A stretch of DNA of 64,000 nucleotides from Thioclava indica (GCF_000714545.1 NZ_AUNB01000018.1:186001-250000); one strand, 5' to 3'; counted from the first letter of the stretch, positions 36,433 through 44,668 are shown. Notes: a model not told the origin generated them from the sequence alone. Translations and numbers: made by a program.

Positions 36433-37176
36433 ATGTTTGGAATCGATCTTGCCAGTGCCGCCTTCCTGCCCGCCGCGTTTGTCGCGCTCTCTGCAGGTCT
36501 TTTGTCATTCCTGTCGCCCTGCGTGCTGCCCATTGTGCCGCCCTATCTGGCCTATATGGGCGGGGTCAGCATGGGCGAGCTGCGCGAGGGGAAACGCTCG
36601 GCTGTGGTGCCTGCGATCTTTTTCGTGCTGGGCCTGTCGACGGTGTTTCTGTTCCTCGGCTTTACGGCGTCAGCGTTCGGGCGGTTCTTTCTGACCAACC
36701 AAGTGCTGTTCGGGCGCATCGCGGGGGGCGTGATTGTCGTGCTGGGCCTGCATTTCCTTGGCCTATTCCGGATCGGGTTTCTGGATCGTGAGGCGCGGCT
36801 GGACGCAGGCGATCGCGGTGGTTCCAGCCTTGGCGCTTATGTGCTGGGGCTGGCATTCGCGTTTGGCTGGACGCCCTGCATCGGCCCGCAACTGGGCGCG
36901 ATCCTCTCGATTGCCGCACAAGGCGGGGATATGGCGCGCGGCACCGGATTGCTGGCGGTCTACGCGCTGGGGCTGGGGATTCCGTTCCTGCTGGCGGCGC
37001 TGTTCATCCAACGCGCGATTGGCGTGATGAACCGGATCAAGCCCTATATGGGCATCATCGAAAAGACGATGGGCGCGATGTTGGTGATTGTCGGGATTTT
37101 GCTGCTGACCAATGCGTTCTCGAACATCAGCTTCTGGCTGCTTGATACGTTCCCGGGTCTGGCAAAGCTGGGGTGA
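36433..37176 (+). CDS. ccdA: Cytochrome c biogenesis protein CcdA
   Basis: A 247-residue inner-membrane thiol-electron carrier with six helices that passes reducing power from thioredoxin to periplasmic thiols for cytochrome c assembly. The two redox cysteines are C30 in LSFLSPCVLPIVPPY and C149 in FGWTPCIGPQLG, each at the start of a helix as required. The ATG at 36433 is used. A hairpin at 37188-37209 follows. No other ccm genes are adjacent. Confidence 0.94.
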   Translation: MFGIDLASAAFLPAAFVALSAGLLSFLSPCVLPIVPPYLAYMGGVSMGELREGKRSAVVPAIFFVLGLSTVFLFLGFTASAFGRFFLTNQVLFGRIAGGVIVVLGLHFLGLFRIGFLDREARLDAGDRGGSSLGAYVLGLAFAFGWTPCIGPQLGAILSIAAQGGDMARGTGLLAVYALGLGIPFLLAALFIQRAIGVMNRIKPYMGIIEKTMGAMLVIVGILLLTNAFSNISFWLLDTFPGLAKLG

Positions 37177-37187
37177 GGGGCGTCTCG

Positions 37188-37209
37188 CAGACGCTCCGGT
37201 GAGCGTCTG
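37188..37209 (+). terminator. Hairpin after ccdA
   Basis: CAGACGCTC and GAGCGTCTG form a perfect 9-base stem with a CGGT loop, 12 bases after the stop. There is no T run, so it may be a weak terminator or a 3'-end stabiliser. Confidence 0.65.
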
Positions 37210-37266
37210 AGGCCCGAACGCGTGCGCCTTGCGCCGCCGGACACCCCGACAGGTACACGACAATGA

Positions 37267-37296
37267 AAAAGGCCGCGCTGGATTGCGCGGCCTTTT
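37267..37296. terminator. Two-way terminator between ccdA and mmsA
   Basis: AAAAGGCCGCGC and GCGCGGCCTTTT form a perfect 12-base stem with a 6-base loop and A/T runs on both sides, serving the convergent genes. Confidence 0.9.
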
Positions 37297-37316
37297 CGTT
37301 TGTATTGGGGAAGCGA

Positions 37317-38816
37317 TCAGTCGAGCGCTTTGAAGTTCAGGCTCGCGCCATCCTTGATCCCCGAGAACCAGCGCGCCGTGACGGTTTTGGTCTTGGTGTA
37401 GAAGCGGAACGCATCGGGGCCATATTGGTTAAGATCGCCAAAGCCCGACTTCTTCCAGCCGCCAAAGGTGTAATAGCTCAGCGGGACCGGGATCGGGAAG
37501 TTGATGCCAACCATGCCCACATTGACCTTCGCCGCATAATCGCGCGCGGTGTCGCCATCGGCGGTGAAGATCGAGGTGCCGTTGCCATAGGGGTTGTCGA
37601 TCACCAGATCGAGCGCCTCTTCGTAGGTTTTCGCACGCACCATCGACAGGACCGGACCAAAGACTTCCTGCTGGTAGATGTCCATCTCGGGGGTGACGTT
37701 GTCAAACAGCGACGGGCCGATGAAATAGCCGTCTTCATAGCCTTGTAGGCTGAAATCGCGACCGTCACAAACCAGACTTGCGCCTTGCTCGACACCGGAA
37801 TTGATCAGGCCAAGGATGCGCTCTTTGGCGGCTGCGGTGATGACGGGGCCGTAATCGACATCGTCGCCACCCGTGTAGGGGCCAACTTTGAGTTTCTCGA
37901 TCTTCGGCACGAGACGTTCGATCAGCGCGTTTGCCGCCTCTTCGCCCACCGGCACTGCGACCGAGATCGCCATGCAGCGTTCGCCTGCCGCGCCAAAGCC
38001 TGCGCCGATCAGCGCGTCAGCCGCCTTGTCCATATCGGCATCGGGCATGATCAGCATGTGGTTCTTCGCACCGCCGAAACATTGCGCGCGCTTGCCGTTA
38101 TTGGCGGCGCGGCCGTAGATATATTGCGCAATCGGGGTCGAGCCGACAAAGCCGACCGCCTGAACCGTTTCATGATCAAGGATCGTATCGACGGCCTCTT
38201 TATCGCCGTTGATCACCTGCAACACGCCATCGGGCAGACCTGCTTCTTGTGCCAGCTCGGCCAGCATCAGGGCGGTCGTCGGCGTGCGCTCGGACGGTTT
38301 GAGGATCATCGCGTTGCCCGAGGACAGGGCAGGGCCCATTTTCCACAGCGGGATCATCGCAGGGAAGTTGAACGGCGTGATGCCGGCCACAACGCCCAGC
38401 GGCTGACGCATCGAGTAAAGGTCAATGCCGGGGCCTGCATCGCCGGTATATTCGCCCTTCAGGAACGCCGGGGCGCCCATGCACACCTCGATCACCTCAA
38501 GGCCGCGCTGCACATCGCCGCGCGCATCGGGGATCGTTTTGCCATGCTCTTTCGACAGCGCTTCGGCAAGCTTGTCCATGTCGCGTTCAATCAGCGCGCC
38601 GAATTTCATCATCACACGGGCGCGGCGCTGCGGATTGACTTTCATCCACTGCAATTGTGCCGCGGCGGCATCCGCGACAGCGGCGTCGATTTCTGCCGGA
38701 GAGGCCAGCGACACACGCGCCTGCACTTCGCCGGTGGCGGGGTTGTAGACATCGCTAAAGCGGCCCGACGTGCCTGCAACGCGCTTGCCGTTGATCCAGT
38801 GACCGATCTCTTCCAT
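37317..38816 (-). CDS. mmsA: CoA-acylating methylmalonate-semialdehyde dehydrogenase
   Basis: Oxidises methylmalonate semialdehyde or malonate semialdehyde to propionyl- or acetyl-CoA in valine, inositol and beta-alanine breakdown. The 499 residues carry N150 in ITPFNFPAM, the NAD-binding GFVGSTPIAQYIY, and catalytic C281 in GERCMAISVAV. The MmsA-type GGAKNH replaces the usual ALDH Glu region. The ATG at 38816 has GGAGGAGAACCCT in front; the open frame continues upstream to 39251 but crosses the promoter and the divergent LysR gene. That LysR gene is the likely regulator. Confidence 0.95.
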   Translation of the reverse strand: MEEIGHWINGKRVAGTSGRFSDVYNPATGEVQARVSLASPAEIDAAVADAAAAQLQWMKVNPQRRARVMMKFGALIERDMDKLAEALSKEHGKTIPDARGDVQRGLEVIEVCMGAPAFLKGEYTGDAGPGIDLYSMRQPLGVVAGITPFNFPAMIPLWKMGPALSSGNAMILKPSERTPTTALMLAELAQEAGLPDGVLQVINGDKEAVDTILDHETVQAVGFVGSTPIAQYIYGRAANNGKRAQCFGGAKNHMLIMPDADMDKAADALIGAGFGAAGERCMAISVAVPVGEEAANALIERLVPKIEKLKVGPYTGGDDVDYGPVITAAAKERILGLINSGVEQGASLVCDGRDFSLQGYEDGYFIGPSLFDNVTPEMDIYQQEVFGPVLSMVRAKTYEEALDLVIDNPYGNGTSIFTADGDTARDYAAKVNVGMVGINFPIPVPLSYYTFGGWKKSGFGDLNQYGPDAFRFYTKTKTVTARWFSGIKDGASLNFKALD

Positions 38817-38903
38817 AGGGTTCTCCTCCAAACAGGGTTTCGGTTTGGCATGACAATAGTCTTGCGAAAATGAGGATAAAAGGGGAAGTAACTCAAAAGC
38901 GTT

Positions 38904-38917
38904 TTGCAATTTTGCAA
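38904..38917. promoter_or_regulatory. TTGCAA-TT-TTGCAA dyad in the mmsA-LysR promoter region
   Basis: A perfect 6-base dyad directly upstream of the LysR ribosome binding site and about 88 bases from the mmsA start; a plausible autoregulatory LysR site. Confidence 0.55.
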
Positions 38918-38926
38918 AGGTGAGTG

Positions 38927-39844
38927 ATGCTCGATTGGGATGATCTGCGTATATTTCTGGCCGTGGCGCGCGCGGAAAGCCTGTCACGGGCGGGGCGGGC
39001 GTTAAAGCTGGATGCCGCCACAGTCGGTCGGCGCATTGCGCGGCTGGAAGAGGAGATGTCGGCCAAGCTGTTCGTGAAATCGCCCCAAGGCTATGCGCTA
39101 TCCGAGGCCGGAGATCGCTTGTTGCCCCATGCCGAGGCCGCCGAGCAGGCTTTCGCGGGCGCGCAAGAGGAACTGTCGGGCGCGGCAGGTCAGTTGACGG
39201 GACAATTGCGCATCGGCGCGCCTGACGGCTGTGCGAATTACCTGCTGCCACAGGTCTGCGCGCGGATTTCCGACGCCAATCCGGGGCTGGAAGTTCAGAT
39301 CGTCGCGCTGCCCCGCGTGTTCAACCTGTCCAAGCGCGAGGCCGACATGGCGATCACCGTGTCGCGCCCGACGGCAGGGCGGCTGACCGTGCAAAAGCTG
39401 ACCGATTATCACCTGCATCTGGCCGCGCATCGCGAGTATCTGGCAAATTCCGCGCCGCTGACCTGCAAGGCCGATCTGCGCGGCCATCGCATGATCGGCT
39501 ATATTCCCGACATGATTTTCGACAAAGAGCTTGATTACTTTGCCGAAACCGAGGCGCAGGTGGTCGGGCTTGCCTCGAATTCGGCCTCGGTGCAGACCCG
39601 GATGGTGCAAAGCGGCGCAGGGGTCGGGATCGTGCATGATTTCGCCATTCCCTTTGCGCCGGGCGTGGTGCGGGTGCTGGCCGATGAGGTCTCGCTCAAG
39701 CGCGCGTTTTGGCTGATCCGTCACGCCGATGATCGCCGATCCGAGCGACTGACCCGCTTTGCCGAGGCGTTGGGGCAGGGCTTGCGCGATGAGGTCACGC
39801 GCCTTGAACGTCTCGCGGCGGACACAACTCTGGCGGGCCTGTGA
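38927..39844 (+). CDS. LysR-family regulator, divergent from mmsA
   Basis: A 305-residue LysR regulator. The DNA-binding region reads LDWDDLRIFLAVARAESLSRAG then AATVGRRIARLEEEM; the effector domain starts GQLRIGAPDGCANYLLPQ. It shares FNLSKREADMAITVSRP, GYIPD and overall length with the LysR protein at 26644-27558. The ATG at 38927 lies 6 bases after AAAGG; the GTG at 38924 is too close. Divergent arrangement with mmsA makes mmsA the likely target, with methylmalonate semialdehyde or a related catabolite as a possible effector. Confidence 0.93.
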   Translation: MLDWDDLRIFLAVARAESLSRAGRALKLDAATVGRRIARLEEEMSAKLFVKSPQGYALSEAGDRLLPHAEAAEQAFAGAQEELSGAAGQLTGQLRIGAPDGCANYLLPQVCARISDANPGLEVQIVALPRVFNLSKREADMAITVSRPTAGRLTVQKLTDYHLHLAAHREYLANSAPLTCKADLRGHRMIGYIPDMIFDKELDYFAETEAQVVGLASNSASVQTRMVQSGAGVGIVHDFAIPFAPGVVRVLADEVSLKRAFWLIRHADDRRSERLTRFAEALGQGLRDEVTRLERLAADTTLAGL

Positions 39845-39916
39845 TCGCCTTTCCGTTGACAAAGGCCCGCTTGCAGTGAGACGCTTGAAAAAATGGGATG
39901 TTTCAGGGAGGCCGCT

Positions 39917-40351
39917 ATGCAAGTGATGCAGATTCTTAAGGACAAGGGCGACTTGCCCGTCATTACGGTCACGCCAGAGACCAGCTTGGCCGATGTTGCT
40001 AACCTCTTGGCATCAAAGCGTATTGGTGCAGTGGTTGTCACCTCGGACGGGCATAAAGTTGTTGGTATTCTGTCCGAGCGCGACATCGTGCGCGAAGTCG
40101 CAAGAAGCGGCAGCGCCTGTCTGACGCTCACCGCATCCGAGGTGATGACATGCGATATCAAATGCTGTGAACCGACCGATAGCACCGATGGCGTGATGGA
40201 GCGCATGACCGAAGGCCGGTTCCGCCACATGCCGGTGCGTCAAAACGGCGAAATGATCGGCGTGATCTCGATCGGGGACGTGGTCAAGGCGCGTCTGCGC
40301 GATCTTCACATGGAAAAAGAGGCCCTGACCGGCATGATCATGGGCAACTGA
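39917..40351 (+). CDS. CBS-domain protein
   Basis: A 144-residue protein made of two CBS domains (about 15-65 and 80-135), shown by IGAVVVTSDGHKVVGILSERDIVR and FRHMPVRQNGEMIGVISIGDVVK. Paired CBS domains bind adenine nucleotides and sense energy or redox state. Stand-alone proteins like this are common in alphaproteobacteria and often of unknown partner. The ATG at 39917 has GGGAG 7 bases upstream and is preferred over the one at 39893. The gene is followed by a structured spacer before coaD. Confidence 0.92.
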   Translation: MQVMQILKDKGDLPVITVTPETSLADVANLLASKRIGAVVVTSDGHKVVGILSERDIVREVARSGSACLTLTASEVMTCDIKCCEPTDSTDGVMERMTEGRFRHMPVRQNGEMIGVISIGDVVKARLRDLHMEKEALTGMIMGN

Positions 40352-40354
40352 TGA

Positions 40355-40415
40355 CGGGTTGGCGCGACATCGCTCTTGCAATCGGTCGCGCAATATAGTT
40401 GCGTGCGCCAACCCG
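40355..40415 (+). promoter_or_regulatory. Structured spacer with competing stems before coaD
   Basis: CGGGTTGGCGC (40355-40365) and GCGCCAACCCG (40405-40415) are perfectly complementary over 11 bases. Inside, GCGCGAC (40362-40368) pairs with GTCGCGC (40385-40391), and CGCAA (40389-40393) pairs with TTGCG (40399-40403). The second stem excludes both the others, so two alternative folds are possible. No T run follows; the coaD ribosome binding site is 15 bases downstream. Confidence 0.7.
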
Positions 40416-40440
40416 AACGGGGTGCAAAAGGGAGGACGCC

Positions 40441-40938
40441 ATGCGCATTGGACTATATCCGGGAACGTTCGATCCGGTCACGCTGGGTCATCTCGACATC
40501 ATTGAGCGCGCGTTGGCGCTGGTGGATCGGCTGGTGATCGGCGTGGCGATCAACCGCGACAAGGGGCCGTTGTTTTCGCTTGAAGAGCGGGTTTCGATGA
40601 TCAAGGCCGAATGTGCCGCGATCACAGCGCGCTGTGGCGGTGAAATCGTTGTGCATCCGTTTGAAAACCTGCTGATTGATTGCGCCCGCGACGTAGGGGC
40701 CAATGTCATCGTCCGCGGTCTGCGCGCTGTGGCCGATTTTGAATATGAATTCCAGATGGTTGGCATGAACCGTGCGCTGGATCCGCAGATTGAAACGGTG
40801 TTTCTGATGGCAGATGCGCGCCGTCAGGCGATTGCGTCCAAGCTGGTCAAAGAGATCGCGCGGCTCGACGGGGATGTGTCGAAATTCGTCACCCCCGCCG
40901 TGCGCGAAGCGATTACCCGGGCCTATTCAAAGGGCTAG
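40441..40938 (+). CDS. coaD: Phosphopantetheine adenylyltransferase
   Basis: Catalyses the penultimate step of coenzyme A synthesis, joining ATP and 4'-phosphopantetheine. The 165 residues start MRIGLYPGTFDPVTLGHLDI with the T-x-G-H nucleotidyltransferase motif ending at H17, and continue with IVRGLRAVADFEYE and the C-terminal DVSKFVTPAV. The ATG at 40441 follows GGGAGGACGCC. It is preceded by an unusual structured spacer and converges on the yfdX-like gene with only 3 bases between stops. Confidence 0.97.
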   Translation: MRIGLYPGTFDPVTLGHLDIIERALALVDRLVIGVAINRDKGPLFSLEERVSMIKAECAAITARCGGEIVVHPFENLLIDCARDVGANVIVRGLRAVADFEYEFQMVGMNRALDPQIETVFLMADARRQAIASKLVKEIARLDGDVSKFVTPAVREAITRAYSKG

Positions 40939-40941
40939 CAG

Positions 40942-41667
40942 TTAGCCATTCGTTTTGGGCGTCGCCGCGGAATTGTGCGACGAAGATGCATTTCCGGCCT
41001 GCTGAGGCAGGTCATTCAGACCCCATTGGTCGATCACAACGCCGTCTTCGACGCCTTTGAGCGCAAGATTGGCCTCATAGTAGTTGCCTTTCTTGATCAG
41101 GTTCGCCGCGTCCTGCAGATGCGTCAGCGACAGTTTCGCAGGCACCAAAGCGGCGCTGATCGAGACGTCGATATCGTTGGATTTCAGCGTGTCTGCCGCG
41201 CCTTTCGCATCGCCTTTGGCCATCTGGTCGTTGGCTTTTCCGACCGCTTTGGCGTTGTCAGGTGTCACGGTGAAATCTTCACCCAATGCGATCGAGCTAT
41301 CAAACGGCACGTAGGTGACGCCTTTTTTGCCCGATTTCGTGCGAACGCCCCATTTCGCCTCTGCGCCCTCTGCCGCCTTCATCTTGGTGATGGCGTCATT
41401 GGTCATCTTGCCGGCCATATCGGTATTGCCGTCAAACAGCGCCAGCCGAGCCGCGCGCACTTCGCGCATCGCGGTGAACGCATCGTCCACGGTGGTCAGC
41501 AGTTGTTTGTTGGTCGAATTGGCGGTGGTCTTGGCGACCGCGTCATTGCTTTGCGTGGTGGCGGCGGGTGCCGTGTCGGCGAAAGCGGGCATTGTCGTAT
41601 AAGCGATAGGCCCTGCGATCAGCGCCCCGGACATCACCAATGCGAGCATTTTATTGGTACGTTTCAT
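40942..41667 (-). CDS. YfdX family secreted protein
   Basis: A 241-residue exported protein of the YfdX family. It has a signal peptide (MKRTNKMLALVMSGALIAGP ... PAFA, cleavage near residue 30), a helical LLTTVDDAFTAMREVRAARLALF segment and the SIALGEDF and KKGNYYEANLALKGVEDGV blocks of YfdX. In enterobacteria YfdX is linked to acid/drug response and has chaperone-like behaviour in vitro. The tail is Asn/Ser-rich. Its presence in an alphaproteobacterium next to coaD is unusual; no acid-response genes adjoin. Confidence 0.85.
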   Translation of the reverse strand: MKRTNKMLALVMSGALIAGPIAYTTMPAFADTAPAATTQSNDAVAKTTANSTNKQLLTTVDDAFTAMREVRAARLALFDGNTDMAGKMTNDAITKMKAAEGAEAKWGVRTKSGKKGVTYVPFDSSIALGEDFTVTPDNAKAVGKANDQMAKGDAKGAADTLKSNDIDVSISAALVPAKLSLTHLQDAANLIKKGNYYEANLALKGVEDGVVIDQWGLNDLPQQAGNASSSHNSAATPKTNG

Positions 41668-41837
41668 GAATCAAATCCCTTATCTGAGATGACTTTTAAA
41701 CCCTAAGCAGTCAGTCGCTGCCTTGGATATCGGGGTAACTCCGGGGTGGGGATCGGGTTCATTCAACCCGTTTCAAGGGACCGGTAGCGGGGGTGATTGC
41801 GCGTGTGCCTGACGTGAATTGGCTGTGAGCGCGCATA

Positions 41838-41863
41838 GAAAAAGGGGACCATTTCGGCCCCCT
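41838..41863 (-). terminator. Terminator of gap
   Basis: On the minus strand AGGGGGCC and GGTCCCCT form an 8-base stem with one mismatch and a GAAAT loop, followed by TTTTTC. A second GC hairpin (GGGGGC/GCCCCC, 41886-41901) lies just after the gap stop. Confidence 0.85.
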
Positions 41864-41909
41864 CTGTCGTCGTGTTTTAAGGCTTGGGGGCGCGTGCCCC
41901 CGCCGTTAC

Positions 41910-42911
41910 TCAGATCAGCTTGCCCATCGCAACGGCGGTGTCGGCCATGCGGTTGGAAAAGCCCCATTCGTTGTCATACCAGCTCAGAATGCGCACCATG
42001 CGCCCCTCCATCACCTTGGTCTGATCCATGTGGAAGATCGAGGAATGGGGGTCGTGGTTGAAGTCGCTGGAGACGTTGGGCTTGTCGGTATAGCCCAGCA
42101 CGCCTTTGAGCGGGCCATCAGCGGCGGCGCGGATGGCGGCGTTCACCTCATCGACACTGGTATCTTTGCCAGCTTCAAACACCAGATCGACAACCGAGAC
42201 GTTGGGCGTGGGCACGCGGATCGCCACACCGTCCAGCTTGCCTGCGAGTTCGGGCAGCACCAGACCCACGGCCTTGGCAGCGCCCGTCGAGGTCGGGATC
42301 ATGCTGAGCGCGGCAGCGCGCGCGCGATAGAGATCGCTGTGCATCGTGTCCAGCGTCGGTTGGTCGCCCGTGTAGCTGTGGATCGTGGTCATGAAGCCTT
42401 TGGAAATCCCGATGGCGTCATTGAGCACCTTGGCCACGGGGCTCAGGCAGTTCGTCGTGCAGCTTGCGTTGGACACAACCAGATCGTCGCCCGTCAGCAC
42501 ATCGTCATTCACGCCATAGACGATGGTCTTGTCGGCCCCCGCGCCGGGGGCCGAGATCAGCACGCGCTTGGAGCCGTTTTCCAGATGGAACGCTGCTTTT
42601 TCACGCGCGGTGAAAATGCCGGTGCATTCCATCGCGATATCGACATCACCCCAAGGCAATTCTTTGGGATCGCGCACCGCGGTCACTTTGATTTTGCCGC
42701 GCCCTGCATCGATCCAGCCATCTCCCGAGGTCACATTGACCGGAAAGCGGCCATGCACGCTATCAAATTGCAGCAGGTGGGCGTTGGTTTCCACCGGACC
42801 CAGATCGTTGATCGCGACGACTTCGATATCGGTGCGCCCCGATTCAATGATGGCGCGCAAAATATTGCGCCCGATGCGGCCAAAACCGTTAATGGCAACT
42901 TTGACAGTCAT
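41910..42911 (-). CDS. gap: Glyceraldehyde-3-phosphate dehydrogenase, type I
   Basis: Glycolytic and gluconeogenic enzyme of 333 residues. The NAD fold begins [17 protein letters not shown] with D36 in AINDLG favouring NAD. The catalytic C151 lies in [12 protein letters not shown], and the partner His in [10 protein letters not shown]. The C-terminal [13 protein letters not shown] is standard. The ATG at 42911 follows GAGGAGAAAGACATG. A 47-codon membrane protein gene lies just upstream on the same strand. No other glycolytic genes adjoin. Confidence 0.97.
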   Translation of the reverse strand: MTVKVAINGFGRIGRNILRAIIESGRTDIEVVAINDLGPVETNAHLLQFDSVHGRFPVNVTSGDGWIDAGRGKIKVTAVRDPKELPWGDVDIAMECTGIFTAREKAAFHLENGSKRVLISAPGAGADKTIVYGVNDDVLTGDDLVVSNASCTTNCLSPVAKVLNDAIGISKGFMTTIHSYTGDQPTLDTMHSDLYRARAAALSMIPTSTGAAKAVGLVLPELAGKLDGVAIRVPTPNVSVVDLVFEAGKDTSVDEVNAAIRAAADGPLKGVLGYTDKPNVSSDFNHDPHSSIFHMDQTKVMEGRMVRILSWYDNEWGFSNRMADTAVAMGKLI

Positions 42912-43016
42912 GTCTTTCTCCTCTGGCTGGCTGCCCGGCAGGGGTGCGTGGGCAGAGATCCCGTTGTCGCTAAGAAGCGTTTTTAGGGCAAGAGGTCAAC
43001 CATTCGTACAGAAATG

Positions 43017-43160
43017 TTAGCGCCAGAAGGCGACATATTGCACGAGATCCGCGATTTCACGCCCCAAGAAGAGCAACGCATGCCCATGGTTGAGGAGGAT
43101 ATCGGCCAAGACCAGCACAATCACGACCACGGCCAGCCACAGTGCAATCTTATCGGTCAT
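43017..43160 (-). CDS. Small membrane protein (47 aa) upstream of gap
   Basis: A 47-codon gene: ATG at 43160 preceded by AAAGGAAGAGAC, ending TAA at 43017. The protein has one strong hydrophobic helix (IALWLAVVVIVLVLADILL, about 5-23), then LFLGREIADLV and an aromatic end QYVAFWR. I recall similar very short proteins with the same FWR ending beside gap in other Rhodobacterales, which supports it as a real conserved gene. Its function is unknown. It is 105 bases upstream of gap on the same strand. Confidence 0.78.
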   Translation of the reverse strand: MTDKIALWLAVVVIVLVLADILLNHGHALLFLGREIADLVQYVAFWR

Positions 43161-43355
43161 GTCTCTTCCTTTGCGCCCCGTGCCTAAGAGCGTCCCCTAT
43201 AGCGCGCCCCGCCTTGCCAGCGGAGCAAGGGGCTCAGGGGCCGCTGCGCGTTTCAAGGAGACGCAGATGCGCCGAATAGTCAAGCAAATCAATCTGCTCC
43301 GATGCGGTGATAGGGCAATGTGATGACAGAGAGAAGGGGGCGTGGGCGCTTTGCC

Positions 43356-44438
43356 CTAGGCTTCGTCCTCGGCGACGAGGAAAATTTCGCCAGCCGCCTC
43401 CATCTCGCGGATCGCGGCAACAATTTCGCCCATCGCGTCCTCGGAATCCTTTTCTTTGACCTTGCCAAGGTTGGCCATTTCATCGCGCAAGGATTGCGCC
43501 ATGCGTTGCGACATATTGGTCAGGATGAATTCACCCGAGGCTTCAAGCGGGCCGATCGCGCCTGCCAATGCGGTGACCAAACGGGCCTGATCGACATTGC
43601 GCAGGATCTTGGGCACATCGCGCGGGTCGATCCGGGCGGGGATATTGGCGAAGGTGAAGATCGCTTTGCGCACCTGATCGGCAAAAACCTGATCTTCCTC
43701 TTCCAGGCCCTTCAGCACCGCGTCGCGCGTGATCGAGGCCGAATAGTTCAGGATCGCGCCGACACGTTCCACCGGGCCGGTGTCAAAGGCTTTGGCGGGT
43801 TGCGCATCCAGTTGCGCTGCCAAGGCTTGGCCGATGCGATGCACGGTGTCGGGCGCGACATTGCCCGTCAGCGAGACCGCATAGGCCACGCGGCGCGCCT
43901 TGTCACCGGGCAGCAGGCCCAGCAACTCCGCAGCTTTCGCCACGGAGAGTTTCGACAGCATAACTGCGCCCACCTCAACGCTTTCTTCTTCAAGGACGGG
44001 ATGCAACAGCTCGGCAGACAGGCCAGTAATGCGCTCCCACGGGTCGGCGCGCGATGACCCAGACGCAAGCCTGCGCAACCGGGTTGAGGCAGATGGCGAT
44101 AGCTGCCCGTCCAGCAGGCTTAACGCCCCATCCAGCCCGCCGGGAAAGGCCAGGCCAACCGAATCCAGCTCGGCGCAGAATTCTTCGACGACGGCGCTAA
44201 GGGTGTCGCGATCTACAAGACGAAGTCGTCCAACCGCCTCTGTCAATTCGGTTTGATGATCGTCGCTAAGCTCGCTGAGCGGCAGTTTCAGCCCCTCAGA
44301 CGCCAACAGGCGCACCACGATCGCCGCCTTTTGCTTGCGCGTCAAAACGGTGGGGGCGGCGGGGGGCGCAAGGCCCGGCACCGCATCGCCAAGCCCGGCC
44401 AACTGGCCGAGTGGCTGCATTTTTGCGACTGCGTTCAC
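43356..44438 (-). CDS. fliG: Flagellar motor switch protein FliG
   Basis: A 360-residue FliG, the C-ring rotor protein that meets the MotA stator and the MS ring. It shows VLTRKQKAAIVVRLLASEG (N-terminal domain), the middle domain around DPWERITGLSAELLHPVLEEES, and the C-terminal domain with LRNVDQARLVTALAG and ILTNMSQRMAQSLRDEM. GGAGG lies 6 bases before the GTG at 44438, which reads VNAVAKMQPLG, so GTG is preferred to the ATG at 44420. No other flagellar genes are in the window. A CtrA-like site lies 52-66 bases upstream. Confidence 0.9.
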   Translation of the reverse strand: MNAVAKMQPLGQLAGLGDAVPGLAPPAAPTVLTRKQKAAIVVRLLASEGLKLPLSELSDDHQTELTEAVGRLRLVDRDTLSAVVEEFCAELDSVGLAFPGGLDGALSLLDGQLSPSASTRLRRLASGSSRADPWERITGLSAELLHPVLEEESVEVGAVMLSKLSVAKAAELLGLLPGDKARRVAYAVSLTGNVAPDTVHRIGQALAAQLDAQPAKAFDTGPVERVGAILNYSASITRDAVLKGLEEEDQVFADQVRKAIFTFANIPARIDPRDVPKILRNVDQARLVTALAGAIGPLEASGEFILTNMSQRMAQSLRDEMANLGKVKEKDSEDAMGEIVAAIREMEAAGEIFLVAEDEA

Positions 44439-44489
44439 CGATAACCTCCGATTCCCTGAAACCGAGGTCACAGGATGGCATAGGCTCGG

Positions 44490-44504
44490 TTAAGACTTGC
44501 TTAG
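44490..44504 (-). promoter_or_regulatory. CtrA-like full site upstream of fliG
   Basis: On the minus strand it reads CTAA-N7-TTAA, one mismatch from the TTAA-N7-TTAA consensus of CtrA, the regulator of flagellar genes in many alphaproteobacteria. It sits 52 bases before the fliG GTG. Confidence 0.5.
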
Positions 44505-44515
44505 CGCCGCCAAGA

Positions 44516-44668
44516 TTAGCTGGCTTGCAACACGCAGGATTTGGCGTCTTTATCCCAGACATGGCCTTGCGGGCAGGACATCGAAGCCTGATGTTCGCGC
44601 ATGCAATCGGCGCTGGCAGCAAGCGGTGCAAGGACAAGCACGGCGACGGCGAGGATCGTTCTGGTCAT
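44516..44668 (-). CDS. Small secreted cysteine-containing protein (50 aa)
   Basis: A 50-codon gene with GGAGAACCGTG before the ATG at 44668. The first 20 residues form a clear signal peptide (MTRTILAVAVLVLAPLAASA). The 30-residue mature part, DCMREHQASMSCPQG followed by HVWDKDAKSCVLQAS, has three cysteines and the SCPxGxxWDxxxxxC pattern seen in small chitin-binding-like or adhesive peptides. It lies between purB and fliG on the same strand. Function is unknown. Confidence 0.75.
   Translation of the reverse strand: MTRTILAVAVLVLAPLAASADCMREHQASMSCPQGHVWDKDAKSCVLQAS

Noticed and set aside
38817-39251. N-terminal extension of mmsA back to 39251
   Set aside because: It crosses the promoter and the divergent LysR gene; the ATG at 38816 has a strong ribosome binding site and matches family length.
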